From Thalassobaculaceae bacterium (GTDB taxonomy: Bacteria > Pseudomonadota > Alphaproteobacteria > Thalassobaculales > Thalassobaculaceae), in the NCBI GenBank assembly GCA_029212785.1, contig JARGOG010000018.1, positions 7,560 to 66,597 of the forward strand: a stretch of 59,038 nucleotides of DNA. The letters are read 5' to 3'. Shown one piece after another: positions 40,692 to 50,296 of this stretch (position 1 is the first letter of the stretch; each line of letters starts with the position of its first letter). The position numbers and the translations under genes were made by a program. Under the pieces are notes generated by a model that was not told the DNA's origin, searched no databases, and worked only from the letters and a program-made list of their open reading frames with translations.

Positions 40692-41534
40692 ATGACCGAG
40701 TTCGGCGGCGATCTCGCCACCTATATTCCGTCCATTGTCGTCCTGATGTTCACCGGCGCGGTGGCCGGCCTGCTCGCCGGCTTGCTCGGTGTCGGGGGTG
40801 GCATCGTCATCGTGCCGGTGCTGTTCAACATGTTCGGCGTGCTGCACCTGCCGCAGGAGACGGCGATGCACATGGCGATCGGCACCTCGTTGGCGACCAT
40901 CATCCCGACCTCGATCTTCTCCATGCGGGCCCATTGGAAGAAGGGCAACGTGGATGTCGACCTGCTGAAGGTCTGGGCGGTATGGGCGCTGATCGGCGCG
41001 CTGATCGGCACTGCCATCGCCGGACAGTTCAAAGGCTGGGTGCTGACCGCGATCTTTGCCGTCATCGCCTCTCTGGTGGCGATCAACATGGCGACCCGGG
41101 ACGGCCTGAAGATTTCCGATACGCTGCCAGTCTCGCGGGCGAAGAACGCGGTCATGGCGTTCTTCATCGGCGGCTTCTCGGTGACCATGGGGATCGGTGG
41201 CGGAACACTGACCGTGCCGACCCTCTCGGCCTTCAACTATCCGATCCACCGGGCCGTCGGCTCGGCCGCCGCGCTCGGCCTGCCGATCGCCATCCCGGGC
41301 GTGATCGGCTTCGCCATTGCCGGCTGGGGACTGGAGAACCGGCCGCCGATGTCGATCGGCTACATCAACATCATCGGCTTCCTGCTGATCTTCCCACTTT
41401 CCTCGTTCATGGCGCCCTATGGCGCGGCCATTGCTCACAAGCTGAACCGAGTCTGGCTGCGGCGGGCATTCGCGCTATTCTTAGGGGTAACGGCGGTGCG
41501 CATGTTCCTGCGTCTATACGAGACGTTCAGCTAA
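40692..41534 (+). CDS. Sulfite/sulfonate exporter TauE/SafE family protein (TSUP)
   Basis: A 280-residue membrane protein with about eight helices in two repeats. The signature GLLAGLLGVGGGIVIVPVLF (about 22-41) and its internal copy GGFSVTMGIGGGTLTVPTLSAF (about 158-179) mark the TSUP family, which moves sulfite, sulfonates or related anions. The two repeats have the expected G-G-G-P spacing. The start follows a ribosome site at GGAG. It is followed by the dehydrogenase gene 29 bases later, so they may share a message. Confidence 0.9.
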   Translation: MTEFGGDLATYIPSIVVLMFTGAVAGLLAGLLGVGGGIVIVPVLFNMFGVLHLPQETAMHMAIGTSLATIIPTSIFSMRAHWKKGNVDVDLLKVWAVWALIGALIGTAIAGQFKGWVLTAIFAVIASLVAINMATRDGLKISDTLPVSRAKNAVMAFFIGGFSVTMGIGGGTLTVPTLSAFNYPIHRAVGSAAALGLPIAIPGVIGFAIAGWGLENRPPMSIGYINIIGFLLIFPLSSFMAPYGAAIAHKLNRVWLRRAFALFLGVTAVRMFLRLYETFS

Positions 41535-41563
41535 GACACACGCCGGGGGACAGGGAGACTGTA

Positions 41564-42475
41564 ATGACCGACAGCATCAGCGCCGGAGTGATCGGGCTCG
41601 GCTCCATGGGCATGGGCGTGGCGCGGTCGCTGCGCCGGGCCGGGATCGAGACCTGGGGCTGCGACGTGGTCGACACGCGCCGCGCCGAACTCGAGGAGAT
41701 CGGCGGACACTGGGCCACCAGCCCATGGGAACTCGGCAAGAAGGTCGACGTCGCCGTCGTCCTGGTGGTCAATGCCGAACAGACCCGCAGCGTGCTCTTC
41801 GCCGATGCCGGAGCCGCTGCGACCATGGCGGCGGACACCGTCGTCATCGCCAGCGCCACCGTCCCCGCCGCCGAGGCCATCGCCATCGGCCAGGACCTGG
41901 CGGATCGCGGCATCTACATGATCGACGGTCCGGTCTCGGGCGGCGCGGTCGGGGCCAATGCGGGCGAGTTGTCGATCATGGGCTCCGGTCCCGATGTCGC
42001 GTTCAATCTGGCTCAGCCGGTGCTCGACGCCATTGCCAAGAAGGTCTACCGGCTGGGCGATGCCCATGGTGTCGGCTCGTCGGTGAAGACCATCAATCAG
42101 TTGCTGGCCGGCGTGCATATCGCCGCCGCCTGTGAAGCGATGGCGCTTGGCGTGCGCGCCGGGGTGGATCCGAGCATGTTGTACGAGGTGATCTCGAATT
42201 CCGCCGGCGCGTCGTGGATGTTCAACAACCGGGTGCCGCACATTCTCGACGGCGACTACGCGCCGAAAAGTGCCGTCGACATCTTCGTCAAGGATCTCGG
42301 AATCGTGCTGGAGACCGGCAAGCGGCACACGTTCCCGCTGCCGCTGACCGCCGCCGCCCACCAGCAGTTTCTTGCTGCCGCCGCCGCCGGCCTCGGCCGC
42401 GAGGACGACAGCGCCGTGATCAAGGTGTTCCAGAAGCTGGCCGGGATCGAGCTGCCCGAGAGCAAGGACAACTGA
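41564..42475 (+). CDS. NAD-dependent 3-hydroxyacid dehydrogenase, L-threonate dehydrogenase-like
   Basis: A 303-residue enzyme of the 3-hydroxyisobutyrate/threonate dehydrogenase family. It has the NAD motif GVIGLGSMGMGVARSLRRAG (about 7-26), the substrate loop DGPVSGGAVGANAGELSIMGSG (about 126-147), the catalytic lysine in SSVKTINQLLAGVH (about 172-185), and the C-terminal KDLGIVLETG. The closest named type is LtnD (L-threonate 2-dehydrogenase). GGGAG precedes the ATG. LtnD usually goes with OtnK kinase and OtnC; OtnK is not here, but a class II aldolase (the OtnC family) lies next to it on the other strand. Confidence 0.82.
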   Translation: MTDSISAGVIGLGSMGMGVARSLRRAGIETWGCDVVDTRRAELEEIGGHWATSPWELGKKVDVAVVLVVNAEQTRSVLFADAGAAATMAADTVVIASATVPAAEAIAIGQDLADRGIYMIDGPVSGGAVGANAGELSIMGSGPDVAFNLAQPVLDAIAKKVYRLGDAHGVGSSVKTINQLLAGVHIAAACEAMALGVRAGVDPSMLYEVISNSAGASWMFNNRVPHILDGDYAPKSAVDIFVKDLGIVLETGKRHTFPLPLTAAAHQQFLAAAAAGLGREDDSAVIKVFQKLAGIELPESKDN

Positions 42476-42612
42476 GCCGCCTTGGCGCGGGCATAGCGGC
42501 CGTCGACGTCTGCAACCCGCACGAACACGCCGAAGCGGGCGCCCGACCACGGGCGGGGCGACGGTCAACCCGAAACCGGTGAGATCCCGTCCACCCGCGA
42601 ACCGAGCCGGTG

Positions 42613-43374
42613 CTACGCCCTATAGCCCGGCTCTTCTGTGTCCAGCATCCGACGGAGTGCGGTGAAGTGCCGGTCGGCCACCGCCTGGCGCTCCGTCTCC
42701 ATCTGCCCCTTTACCCTGGCGCGCACGTTGTCGCCGATCCGCCGCAGCGTTCCGCCGGTCGACCTGGCATGCACCTGAAACATGCAGGCACGTTCCAGGT
42801 AATAGAGATCGTTGAACGCGTCGCCGACGGTCGATCCGGTGACCATGATGCCGTGCGAGGCGAGCATCAGGATCGGCTTGCCGTCCATCTGCGCCGCCAT
42901 GCGGTCGCCTTCCTCCGTCGCCAGCGCCAGCCCCTCGTAATCGTCGTCATAGGCGATGCGGTCGTCGAACATCAGCGCGTTCTGCTCGACCATCTCCAGC
43001 CGCCCGCCTTCCAGCAGGGTCAGGGCCGTCGCATAGGGCTGGTGGGTGTGCAGCACCACGGCGGCGTTCGGGTGGTTGATATGAATGCGCGAGTGGATGC
43101 AGAACGCCGTCGCCTCCACCGTCTCGCTGCCTTCCAGCACGGTGCCGTCGACATCGCACAGCACCAGGGACGACGCGGTGACTTCCGACCAGTGCCAGCC
43201 GAACGGATTGATCAGGAATTTGTCGCCCTTGATGGTTCCGTCGGGTTCCGGCACGGCGGCGGAAAAGTGGTTGTCGACGCCCTCGTTCAGTCCCATCCGC
43301 GCGGCCCAGCGCAGGGCGCAGGCGAGATCGACGCGGAGTTGCTGGATCGCACTCTTCTGGCTCATCTCGTTCAT
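42613..43374 (-). CDS. Class II aldolase/adducin family protein
   Basis: A 253-residue zinc-dependent aldolase-type protein. Metal-binding histidines are in AVVLHTHQPYATAL (H-x-H, about residues 106-119) and in LASHGIMVTGST (about 170-180). GLNEGVDNHFSAAVPE (about 27-42) is the phosphate-loop region of the family. The ATG at 43374 follows GAGGAG. It is 13 bases behind the phytanoyl-CoA-dioxygenase-like gene on the same strand, so the two are cotranscribed. Specificity is unknown (fuculose-phosphate type, OtnC type and 3-oxo-acid decarboxylase types all exist). Confidence 0.85.
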   Translation of the reverse strand: MNEMSQKSAIQQLRVDLACALRWAARMGLNEGVDNHFSAAVPEPDGTIKGDKFLINPFGWHWSEVTASSLVLCDVDGTVLEGSETVEATAFCIHSRIHINHPNAAVVLHTHQPYATALTLLEGGRLEMVEQNALMFDDRIAYDDDYEGLALATEEGDRMAAQMDGKPILMLASHGIMVTGSTVGDAFNDLYYLERACMFQVHARSTGGTLRRIGDNVRARVKGQMETERQAVADRHFTALRRMLDTEEPGYRA

Positions 43375-43386
43375 GGTCGAGTCTCC

Positions 43387-44208
43387 TCAGCCGTGGCCTA
43401 TGCGGAAGTCGTTCCGACCGCAGACATCCGTGCCGCGCAGCAGCCACAGCGGTCGGGTGGTGAAATCGACCAGGTTGCCCTTGGCCTGAAGGTCGCGCCC
43501 GATCTCCCGGTCGAAATGCGAAGTGGTCGGCATGTAGCGGCAGACATAGCCGGCGCGCCGCTTGTCGGACACGTTCGGCTCGGAGCCGTGCACCAGATAA
43601 ACGTCGTGTAGCGAGACCTGACCGGCCTTGAGCACGAAGTCGACGGCCGCGGCCTCGTCGTATTCTTCCGGCGACAGCACCTGGTTCAACGCCAGCGCGT
43701 CGCTGTCGTCCTGGGCGTGGGCGCGCAGCCGCTGCTGCTTGTGCGAGCCGGGAATGACCCGCAGACATCCGTTCTCCGGCGTGGCGTCGTCCATGGCGAT
43801 CCAGGCGGAGCAGGTCGCGAGTGGTCGGATCGGCCAGTACTCACCGTCCTGATGCCAGGGCACGCGCTTGCCGGTGCCAGGCGGCTTGCCGAAGACGGTG
43901 GTGCCCCACAGGGCGATGTCGGAGCCGATCAATTGTCCGACCATGTCCAGAATCTCGGGGATGCGCGCGTAGTCGAGCCATACGCCGGAACCGTTGAGCC
44001 CCTGCACCCCGCCGGACGGCACATGCGGGCAGATCATGTTGTCGGAGCCGATGTCGGGGTTGGCGGCCTTCAGGGCCTCGAAATCGGATCGCATCCGCTC
44101 CAGCACCGCCGGCGGCAGGCGCCAGTTCGGAATGACATAGCCATGGTCATGGTAATGGGCGATCTCGGCATCGGACAGAAGATGCGAGGTCTCGGACTGT
44201 ACGTTCAT
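43387..44208 (-). CDS. Phytanoyl-CoA dioxygenase family protein
   Basis: A 273-residue Fe(II)/2-oxoglutarate-dependent oxygenase. The iron triad is HQD (in VPWHQDGEYWPI) and the distal His (in LHDVYLVHGSEPNVSDKRRAGYVCRY), with Arg in the same region for 2-oxoglutarate. PHVPSGGVQGLNGSGVWLD and GCLRVIPGSHKQQ are typical. The ATG at 44208 has GAGGAGG upstream. It is the first gene of a pair with the aldolase. The substrate is unknown; in marine bacteria these enzymes hydroxylate many small molecules, including ectoine. Confidence 0.86.
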   Translation of the reverse strand: MNVQSETSHLLSDAEIAHYHDHGYVIPNWRLPPAVLERMRSDFEALKAANPDIGSDNMICPHVPSGGVQGLNGSGVWLDYARIPEILDMVGQLIGSDIALWGTTVFGKPPGTGKRVPWHQDGEYWPIRPLATCSAWIAMDDATPENGCLRVIPGSHKQQRLRAHAQDDSDALALNQVLSPEEYDEAAAVDFVLKAGQVSLHDVYLVHGSEPNVSDKRRAGYVCRYMPTTSHFDREIGRDLQAKGNLVDFTTRPLWLLRGTDVCGRNDFRIGHG

Positions 44209-44304
44209 GATGGCGCCTCCTCTTTTTTTCCCCATGCTAGGCCGACTACCTCGCCGGGTGAAGAGGAGGACGTCGCCTCTGTTATCGGGCGCGCGCGATT
44301 GTCT

Positions 44305-46278
44305 TCACGGCTTGATCGGCATCAGCGGCTCGATTTCCTCGGGAATGGCGTAGAGCGTCGCCTCGGCGAACTGGCCGCTATAGTGGTGGAAGTAGAACCG
44401 GTAGCCGGTGCTTTCCGTCATCATGCGGTGCGGGATGTCGAAGAACTGTTGGATGGTGTGATAGATCGAGATCTCGATCTGCGGGCGGTGGGTCCGCATG
44501 ACTTCGATGACCTGATCGAGCAGAAAGCCCTCGCCGCCCTCAATGTCGAGCTTGATGTGATCGATACGGTCCAGCTTCTGCTCGGCGATCAGGGTGTCGA
44601 GCCGCTTCGAGGGAAGCACGGTCATCTGGTGTTCGGGACGTTTCGAGAGACGCGTATCCTCCCAGTGGCCGCCGGTCTGCATCCGGATCTCGCCGTCGAC
44701 GTCGCTCATTGCGAAGCGGTGGACATGAACCGCGCAGTCCGTCGCCTCGATCCAGGCCCGCGCCGGTTCGCCGAGCCGGTCATGGCCGTCGGGGTCGATG
44801 TTGTGCAGCGCGCCGCCGGGCGAGACGAGGGCCAGATAGGCGGGGATCTCGAACCCTTCGGCCACCCCCATGCTGAGGATCACGTCACCGGGCCGGTAGA
44901 CGGCGTAGTCGAAATACTGGGCGCGATGTCCCGCCTCGGTGAAGAACCGGCGCAGGAAGGTTGGCCGGTCGGCCGCCATCGTCTCCAGGTATCCCTCCCG
45001 GCTGGCCGCGTCGCCCATGCGCGCGGCGATCTCCCGACCGAGGCCCTCATGCTCCGCGATGTAGGCGCGCTCGCTGCCGTCGCCGGACCAGAAAGTGATG
45101 TTCTGGCCGGTGCGCAGGCCGAAGGTCCGGGCCCGCTCGAGGCTCGGCCGGCCGTCCACATCCAGAATGGCCGGCAGCACCGTCCACCAGATATGCGGAT
45201 GTCCCCACAGACAAGGCAAGTACCAGGCGCCCGCCTCGTCGCACGGTACCAGCGATAGAATGCGTGCGCCGTCGGCCGGCGCGTCCGTGGACAGGATCGT
45301 CGCCCGCGGATTGTAATGGCGCAGCACCCCTTCGGCGCGTTCGACCTGATCGGCGGGGCCGCGCAGGCGCCACACGCCGTCATCCGGCAGTTTTGGGTGG
45401 AGCAGAACGCGGGTGCCGAAGATCCGCGGCTTGAAATCGGTATCGAGGGTGAATGGCGCCAGGCCTTCGATCTCGGCCGCGAATGTTTCGAGCGCCACGC
45501 GGCTCTTGCGGGAGGCGCGGCCCTTGCCGGCGGCGGCGCTATGCAGGCGAGCCCAGTGGCCGACGGTCTTCAGCGCCTCCAGGTCGCCGGTGCGCCGGAA
45601 GGCGCCCTCCAGGGCCGGTCTCGCGGTGCCGAGATCGCCCTCCAGGAGCACCCAGCGCCGAAGGCTGTTTCGCAGCAGGGGGGAGACGGCGGCATCGTAG
45701 ATGACGTCGTCGAGCAGAACGCCGGCGAGTGCGCGGTGAGCGCCGGCGAGGTCGGGGCGCAGAACGGCCGCCCGGCGCGCCGGTCCTGTGGCGCTGGCCC
45801 TGTCGACATTGCTGTCGCGGTACAGGCTGACCGACAGCCGGATCGACGCGCCGGGGCGGTTGGGATCCAGCACCATCACCCGTCGCAGGCATCGCCGTTC
45901 TGCGGCCGGATCGTCGGTTTCGGCGCGGGCGGCCGCCTTCAGCAGCCAGAACTCGGGTCGGGCAGGGAACAGCCGGCAGATTCGGTCCAGGGCGATTGAC
46001 CGGCGGGGCGAAGCCGCGGCGGCGTTGAGCAGCCGAGCGGTGACGTCGGCGTTGTTCTCGACCAGGGTCCGGCCGACCGCACCGGCGCAGGACGCGGCGG
46101 CTGAGAACCAGGCGAGGGCGGGTCCCAGCGCATCATGCGAGATCTGCGGGCGTCGGGCCTTCTGCAGTCGCACCGACAGTCGCAGCAGCTCGAGCGCGTC
46201 GCTTGGTGCCTGAAGGACGGCCGCGATGCTGTCGCGCATCTCGGGGCCGGACTCTCGAAGGTGTGTCGGCGACGGCAT
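44305..46278 (-). CDS. FkbM-type methyltransferase with uncharacterised N-terminal half (copy 1)
   Basis: A 657-residue protein. The C-terminal third (about 455-640) is an FkbM-type SAM methyltransferase: VILSMGVAEGFEIPAYLAL (SAM loop), HNIDPDG, HIKLDIEGGEGFLLDQVIEVM (FkbM hallmark, near residue 570), and ISIYHTIQQFFDIP. Residues about 280-420 hold a conserved block shared with its neighbour (GTRVLLHPKLPDDGVW, WYLPCLWGHPHIWWTVLPAILD, GRPSLE). Residues 1-280 are helical and variable, TPR-like. FkbM enzymes O-methylate sugars or polyketides. The ATG at 46278 has AGAGGT upstream. It lies 74 bases behind its paralogue on the same strand. The acceptor is unknown; a role in surface polysaccharide is a guess. 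Confidence 0.8.
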   Translation of the reverse strand: MPSPTHLRESGPEMRDSIAAVLQAPSDALELLRLSVRLQKARRPQISHDALGPALAWFSAAASCAGAVGRTLVENNADVTARLLNAAAASPRRSIALDRICRLFPARPEFWLLKAAARAETDDPAAERRCLRRVMVLDPNRPGASIRLSVSLYRDSNVDRASATGPARRAAVLRPDLAGAHRALAGVLLDDVIYDAAVSPLLRNSLRRWVLLEGDLGTARPALEGAFRRTGDLEALKTVGHWARLHSAAAGKGRASRKSRVALETFAAEIEGLAPFTLDTDFKPRIFGTRVLLHPKLPDDGVWRLRGPADQVERAEGVLRHYNPRATILSTDAPADGARILSLVPCDEAGAWYLPCLWGHPHIWWTVLPAILDVDGRPSLERARTFGLRTGQNITFWSGDGSERAYIAEHEGLGREIAARMGDAASREGYLETMAADRPTFLRRFFTEAGHRAQYFDYAVYRPGDVILSMGVAEGFEIPAYLALVSPGGALHNIDPDGHDRLGEPARAWIEATDCAVHVHRFAMSDVDGEIRMQTGGHWEDTRLSKRPEHQMTVLPSKRLDTLIAEQKLDRIDHIKLDIEGGEGFLLDQVIEVMRTHRPQIEISIYHTIQQFFDIPHRMMTESTGYRFYFHHYSGQFAEATLYAIPEEIEPLMPIKP

Positions 46279-46352
46279 GGTGACCTCTTGGCGGCGCGGC
46301 AGCGACCGTCATCACTAGAGAGCGTCTCCGCGATTGTCGAGCTTCGGACGCC

Positions 46353-48311
46353 TCAGGGTTTGATCGGCAGCAGAGGCTCGATCTCCTCGGGAATTGCGTA
46401 CAGGGTGCCTTCGCCGAAATGCCCACAATAGTGGTGGAAGAAGAACCGATACCCTTTGGCTTCCCGCATCATCCTGTCCGGGATCTCGAAGAACTGCTCG
46501 ATGGTGTGATAGATCGAGATCTCGATCTGCGGGCGATGGCTGTGCATCACCGCGATGAGCTGATCGAGCAGAAAACCCTCGCCACCCTCGATGTCGAGCT
46601 TGATGTGATCGATCCGGTCGATCCGCTCTTCGGCGATGAAGGAATCCAGTCGCTTGGACGGTAATGTCTTGATCTGGCCAAGCTGACGTTTGGACACCCG
46701 CGCGTCCTCCCAGCAGCCGCCGGTCTCCATCTCGACGTCGCCGTCGACGTCGCTCAATGCCAGTTCGTGGAAATGGATCTGGCAGGAGGTTCCCTCGATC
46801 CATGCCCGAGCGGGCTCGCCGAGTGTCGAATGCCCCTCCGGGTCGATATTGTGCAGCACGCCGGACGGCGCGATCAGCGCAAGATAGGCCGGTACCTCGA
46901 AGCCCTCGGCGACGCCGAGATTCAGGATCACATCGCCCGGCCGGTAGACCGCGTAGTCGAAGTATTGAAGGCGATGGGCGGTCTCGGTGAAGAACCGCCT
47001 GATATAGGTTGGACGGTCCGCCGACAGGGTCTGAAGATAGCTTTCCCGGCTCGCCGCGTCGGACATCCGCTCGGCGATCGACGATCCGAGCGACCTGTGG
47101 GCGTCGATATAGGCCCGCTCGTGGCCCTTGGCGTACCAGAAGGTGACGAACTGCCGCGTCCGGACGCTATAGTTCAGGACCTGATCGAGGCTCGGGCGGC
47201 CATTCGCATCCAGCACGGCGGGCATCACCGACCACCAGACATGCCAGTGCCCCCACAAGCAGGGCAGGTACCAGCAGTCCGGAGCGTCGCTTGGCACCAA
47301 AGACAGCACGCGCGCCTCTTCCGCGCCGTCATCCGCCGGGCGCAGGATCGTAGCATCGGGGTTTGCGTAGCTGAGAACCCTAAAGGCCCGGTCGACATGC
47401 TCGTCCGGACCGTGAAGGACCCAAGGTCCTGCATCCGGAAGCCGGGGGTGTAGCAGAACGCGTGTTCCGAAGACCCGCGCTTCGAAATCGACGTCGATCG
47501 TGTAGGGGGCGAGGCTCCTGATCTCGTCGTCGAATCTGTCGATGGCGGCCCGTGATCCGCGCGCTGGACCGTCGTTTCCAGGTTGGGCGAGGAGAATATC
47601 GAACCAGTCGGAGACGGCGCGCATGCCATGCCAGTTACCGATCCGGCGGAAGGCGACCTTCACTTCCTTTGCCCACCGTTCTATCTGGGGATCTGTCAGG
47701 ATCCATCGCTTCAGCTTGTTGGCAAGTCGTTGGGATGCCTGCTTGTCGACGCTCAATTCGGAAAGATCCAGGCCGATCGATCTTCGATACGTATCTGTGC
47801 CCAGCGGGTCGAGAATGATGGCGCGATCGAAAAGGGCTGCGGTATCCATCTTATCAGTTGAACCGAGCTTCACTTGATTGTGGGCGTACCCCGACCATCT
47901 CCGGGCTCCACCACAATCCAGGATCAGAGCGCGGATCAAGCAGGTCGCCTCTTCGGTGTCATTGTCCTTTCGCCGCCAGATCCCTTCGAGGTCCCAGAAT
48001 GTCGCCGACGTCGGCGCGGCAACGCAGAGTCGACGCAAGGCCGTCGACGTGATCGCATCGGTGTCACAAGCTGCGAACAACCGGCTGATCAACCCGCTGT
48101 TCACGTCGAGAACCCGCGACGTCTGCGCGCCCATTTGCGGAGCCGCGACGGTGAACCAGGTGACGAGTTTTGCGAGGGTTTCCCGGCGCTTCACCTGATG
48201 GAGAGCGACGGCGGTCCGCAACAGCAAGAGCGGATCGGACGGGCTTCCCATCAACGTTATCAGGGTTCGCAGAAGGTCTTTGGGGTCTATGAGGGGAGCT
48301 TCCCGCGCCAC
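46353..48311 (-). CDS. FkbM-type methyltransferase with uncharacterised N-terminal half (copy 2)
   Basis: A 652-residue paralogue of the gene downstream. The C-terminal part is almost the same in motif order (VILNLGVAEGFEVPAYLAL, HIKLDIEGGEGFLLDQLIAVM, EISIYHTIEQFFEIP, ending GTLYAIPEEIEPLLPIKP). The middle block GTRVLLHPRLPDAGPW...WYLPCLWGHWHVWWSVMPAVLD is also shared. The N-terminal 250 residues have diverged. I chose GTG at 48311, which has GGAG 7 bases upstream; a TTG at 48353 and an ATG at 48251 are alternatives. It is divergent from lepA. It probably arose by tandem duplication. Its N-terminal part (about 120-300) resembles the helical repeat of copy 1. Confidence 0.78.
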   Translation of the reverse strand: MAREAPLIDPKDLLRTLITLMGSPSDPLLLLRTAVALHQVKRRETLAKLVTWFTVAAPQMGAQTSRVLDVNSGLISRLFAACDTDAITSTALRRLCVAAPTSATFWDLEGIWRRKDNDTEEATCLIRALILDCGGARRWSGYAHNQVKLGSTDKMDTAALFDRAIILDPLGTDTYRRSIGLDLSELSVDKQASQRLANKLKRWILTDPQIERWAKEVKVAFRRIGNWHGMRAVSDWFDILLAQPGNDGPARGSRAAIDRFDDEIRSLAPYTIDVDFEARVFGTRVLLHPRLPDAGPWVLHGPDEHVDRAFRVLSYANPDATILRPADDGAEEARVLSLVPSDAPDCWYLPCLWGHWHVWWSVMPAVLDANGRPSLDQVLNYSVRTRQFVTFWYAKGHERAYIDAHRSLGSSIAERMSDAASRESYLQTLSADRPTYIRRFFTETAHRLQYFDYAVYRPGDVILNLGVAEGFEVPAYLALIAPSGVLHNIDPEGHSTLGEPARAWIEGTSCQIHFHELALSDVDGDVEMETGGCWEDARVSKRQLGQIKTLPSKRLDSFIAEERIDRIDHIKLDIEGGEGFLLDQLIAVMHSHRPQIEISIYHTIEQFFEIPDRMMREAKGYRFFFHHYCGHFGEGTLYAIPEEIEPLLPIKP

Positions 48312-48430
48312 CTGCGATCTCCATGTTCGCTCGGACAATGATGGCCTATACAACTTTCTGGTATCCGTCGATGGTGCGAATGCTTCGACCTACTACCCAA
48401 CCCGCGCGATTTCGGGCATAACCCGACGCC

Positions 48431-50233
48431 ATGACGAGTGACCTTTCACATATCCGAAATTTCGCGATCATCGCCCATATCGACCACGGCAAGTCGACGC
48501 TTGCCGACCGGCTGATTCAGATGTGCGGTGGCCTCACCGATCGTGAGATGAAGCAGCAGGTTCTCGACTCGATGGATATCGAGCGCGAACGCGGCATCAC
48601 GATCAAGGCGCAGACCGTCCGGCTGATCTATGACGCCAAGGACGGTCGACGCTACACCCTCAACCTGATCGACACGCCGGGTCATGTTGACTTCGCCTAT
48701 GAGGTCAGCCGCTCTCTGGCGGCCTGCGAGGGATCGATCCTCGTGGTCGATGCCGCCCAGGGCGTGGAGGCGCAGACGCTGGCGAACGTCTACCAGGCGA
48801 TCGAGGTCAATCACGAGATCATTCCGGTCCTGAACAAGGTCGACCTGCCGGCGGCCGAGCCGGAGCGGGTGAAGGAACAGATCGAGGACGTGATCGGTCT
48901 CGACGCGTCCAACGCGATCATGATCTCGGCCAAGACCGGTCTTGGCGTCGACGAACTGCTGGAAGCGATCATCGAGCGCCTGCCGCCGCCGAAGGGCGAC
49001 CGGGAGGCGCCGCTGAAAGCCATGCTGGTCGACAGCTGGTACGACAGCTATCTCGGCGTGACCTGTCTGGTGCGTGTCCATGACGGCGCCCTGAAGAAGG
49101 GCCAGCGGATCAAGATGATGCAGGCCGGGGCCTTGCATCTGGTCGAGCGGGTCGGTGTGCTGACGCCCAAGGGGCTTGCCGTCGACGAACTCGGCCCCGG
49201 CGAGGTTGGCTTCATCAACGCCTCGATCAAGACCGTGGCCGATACCAATGTCGGCGACACCATCACCGAGGAAAAGCGGCCGACCGCCAAGGCGCTGCCC
49301 GGCTTCAAGCCGAGCGTGCCGGTGGTGTTCTGCGGCATGTATCCGGTCGACGCGGCCGATTTCGAGGACCTGCGCGACAGCTTGGAGAAGCTGCGGCTGA
49401 ACGACGCCAGCTTCCAGTTCGAGGCGGAGACCTCCGCCGCGTTGGGCTTCGGCTTCCGGTGCGGATTCCTCGGGCTGCTGCACCTGGAGATCATTCAGGA
49501 GCGGCTGGAGCGCGAGTTCGACCTCGACCTGATCACCACCGCGCCAAGCGTGATCTACAAGATCCACAAGACCGACCGCACGATGATCGAACTGCACAAC
49601 CCGGCCGACATGCCGGAGGTGATGAAGATCGATCACATTGAGGAGCCGTGGATCAAGGCGACGATCTTCGTCCCGGACGAGTATCTCGGCCCGATCCTGG
49701 CGCTGTGCACCGATCGGCGTGGCGAGCAGATCGAGCTGACCTATGCCGGCAATCGGGCGATGGTGGTCTACCGCCTGCCGCTGAACGAGGTGGTGTTCGA
49801 CTTCTATGACCGCCTGAAATCGATCAGCCGCGGCTATGCCAGTTTCGACTATCAGATGGACGGCTATGCCGAGAGCGATCTGGTGAAGCTGTCGATCATG
49901 GTGAATGCCGAGCCGGTGGACGCGCTGTCGATGATCGTGCACCGCGGCCAGGCGGACCCGCGTGGCCGGGCGATGTGCGCTCGGCTGAAGGAACTGATCC
50001 CACGGCAGCTCTTCAAGATCGCCATCCAGGCGGCGATCGGCGGCAAGGTGATCGCCCGCGAGACCGTCAGCGCGATGCGCAAGGACGTGACCGCGAAGTG
50101 CTACGGCGGTGACATCACCCGTAAGAAGAAGCTTTTGGAGAAGCAGAAGGAAGGCAAGAAGAAGATGCGGCAGTTCGGCCAGGTCGAAATCCCGCAATCC
50201 GCCTTCATCGCCGCCCTGAAGATGGACGCCTGA
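48431..50233 (+). CDS. lepA: Elongation factor 4 (back-translocating GTPase)
   Basis: A 600-residue translational GTPase. It has G1 AHIDHGKST (about 15-23), G2 with RGITIK, G3 DTPGHVDF (about 79-86) and G4 NKVDLP. The lepA-specific C-terminal domain is about 485-600. It acts on the ribosome in translation quality or initiation steps. The start [23 protein letters not shown] is standard. Unlike in many genomes there is no lepB directly behind; a palindrome follows, then the iron permease in the opposite direction. Confidence 0.97.
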   Translation: MTSDLSHIRNFAIIAHIDHGKSTLADRLIQMCGGLTDREMKQQVLDSMDIERERGITIKAQTVRLIYDAKDGRRYTLNLIDTPGHVDFAYEVSRSLAACEGSILVVDAAQGVEAQTLANVYQAIEVNHEIIPVLNKVDLPAAEPERVKEQIEDVIGLDASNAIMISAKTGLGVDELLEAIIERLPPPKGDREAPLKAMLVDSWYDSYLGVTCLVRVHDGALKKGQRIKMMQAGALHLVERVGVLTPKGLAVDELGPGEVGFINASIKTVADTNVGDTITEEKRPTAKALPGFKPSVPVVFCGMYPVDAADFEDLRDSLEKLRLNDASFQFEAETSAALGFGFRCGFLGLLHLEIIQERLEREFDLDLITTAPSVIYKIHKTDRTMIELHNPADMPEVMKIDHIEEPWIKATIFVPDEYLGPILALCTDRRGEQIELTYAGNRAMVVYRLPLNEVVFDFYDRLKSISRGYASFDYQMDGYAESDLVKLSIMVNAEPVDALSMIVHRGQADPRGRAMCARLKELIPRQLFKIAIQAAIGGKVIARETVSAMRKDVTAKCYGGDITRKKKLLEKQKEGKKKMRQFGQVEIPQSAFIAALKMDA

Positions 50234-50245
50234 AAACGTCCCCAT

Positions 50246-50275
50246 CCGTCATCCCGGTGGCCGCCGGGATGACGG
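50246..50275. terminator. Inverted repeat between convergent lepA and iron permease gene
   Basis: CCGTCATCCCGG-TGGCCG-CCGGGATGACGG: a perfect 12-base stem with a 6-base loop in the 63-base convergent gap. The GTCATCCCGG-type palindrome is a common dispersed repeat form in alphaproteobacteria. It can also stop transcription from both sides, although there is no T-tract. Confidence 0.6.
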
Positions 50276-50296
50276 GATTGGGGATCGCGGGACCGT

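Noticed and set aside
48446-50245. 599-codon minus-strand open frame over lepA
   Set aside because: Antisense shadow of lepA.
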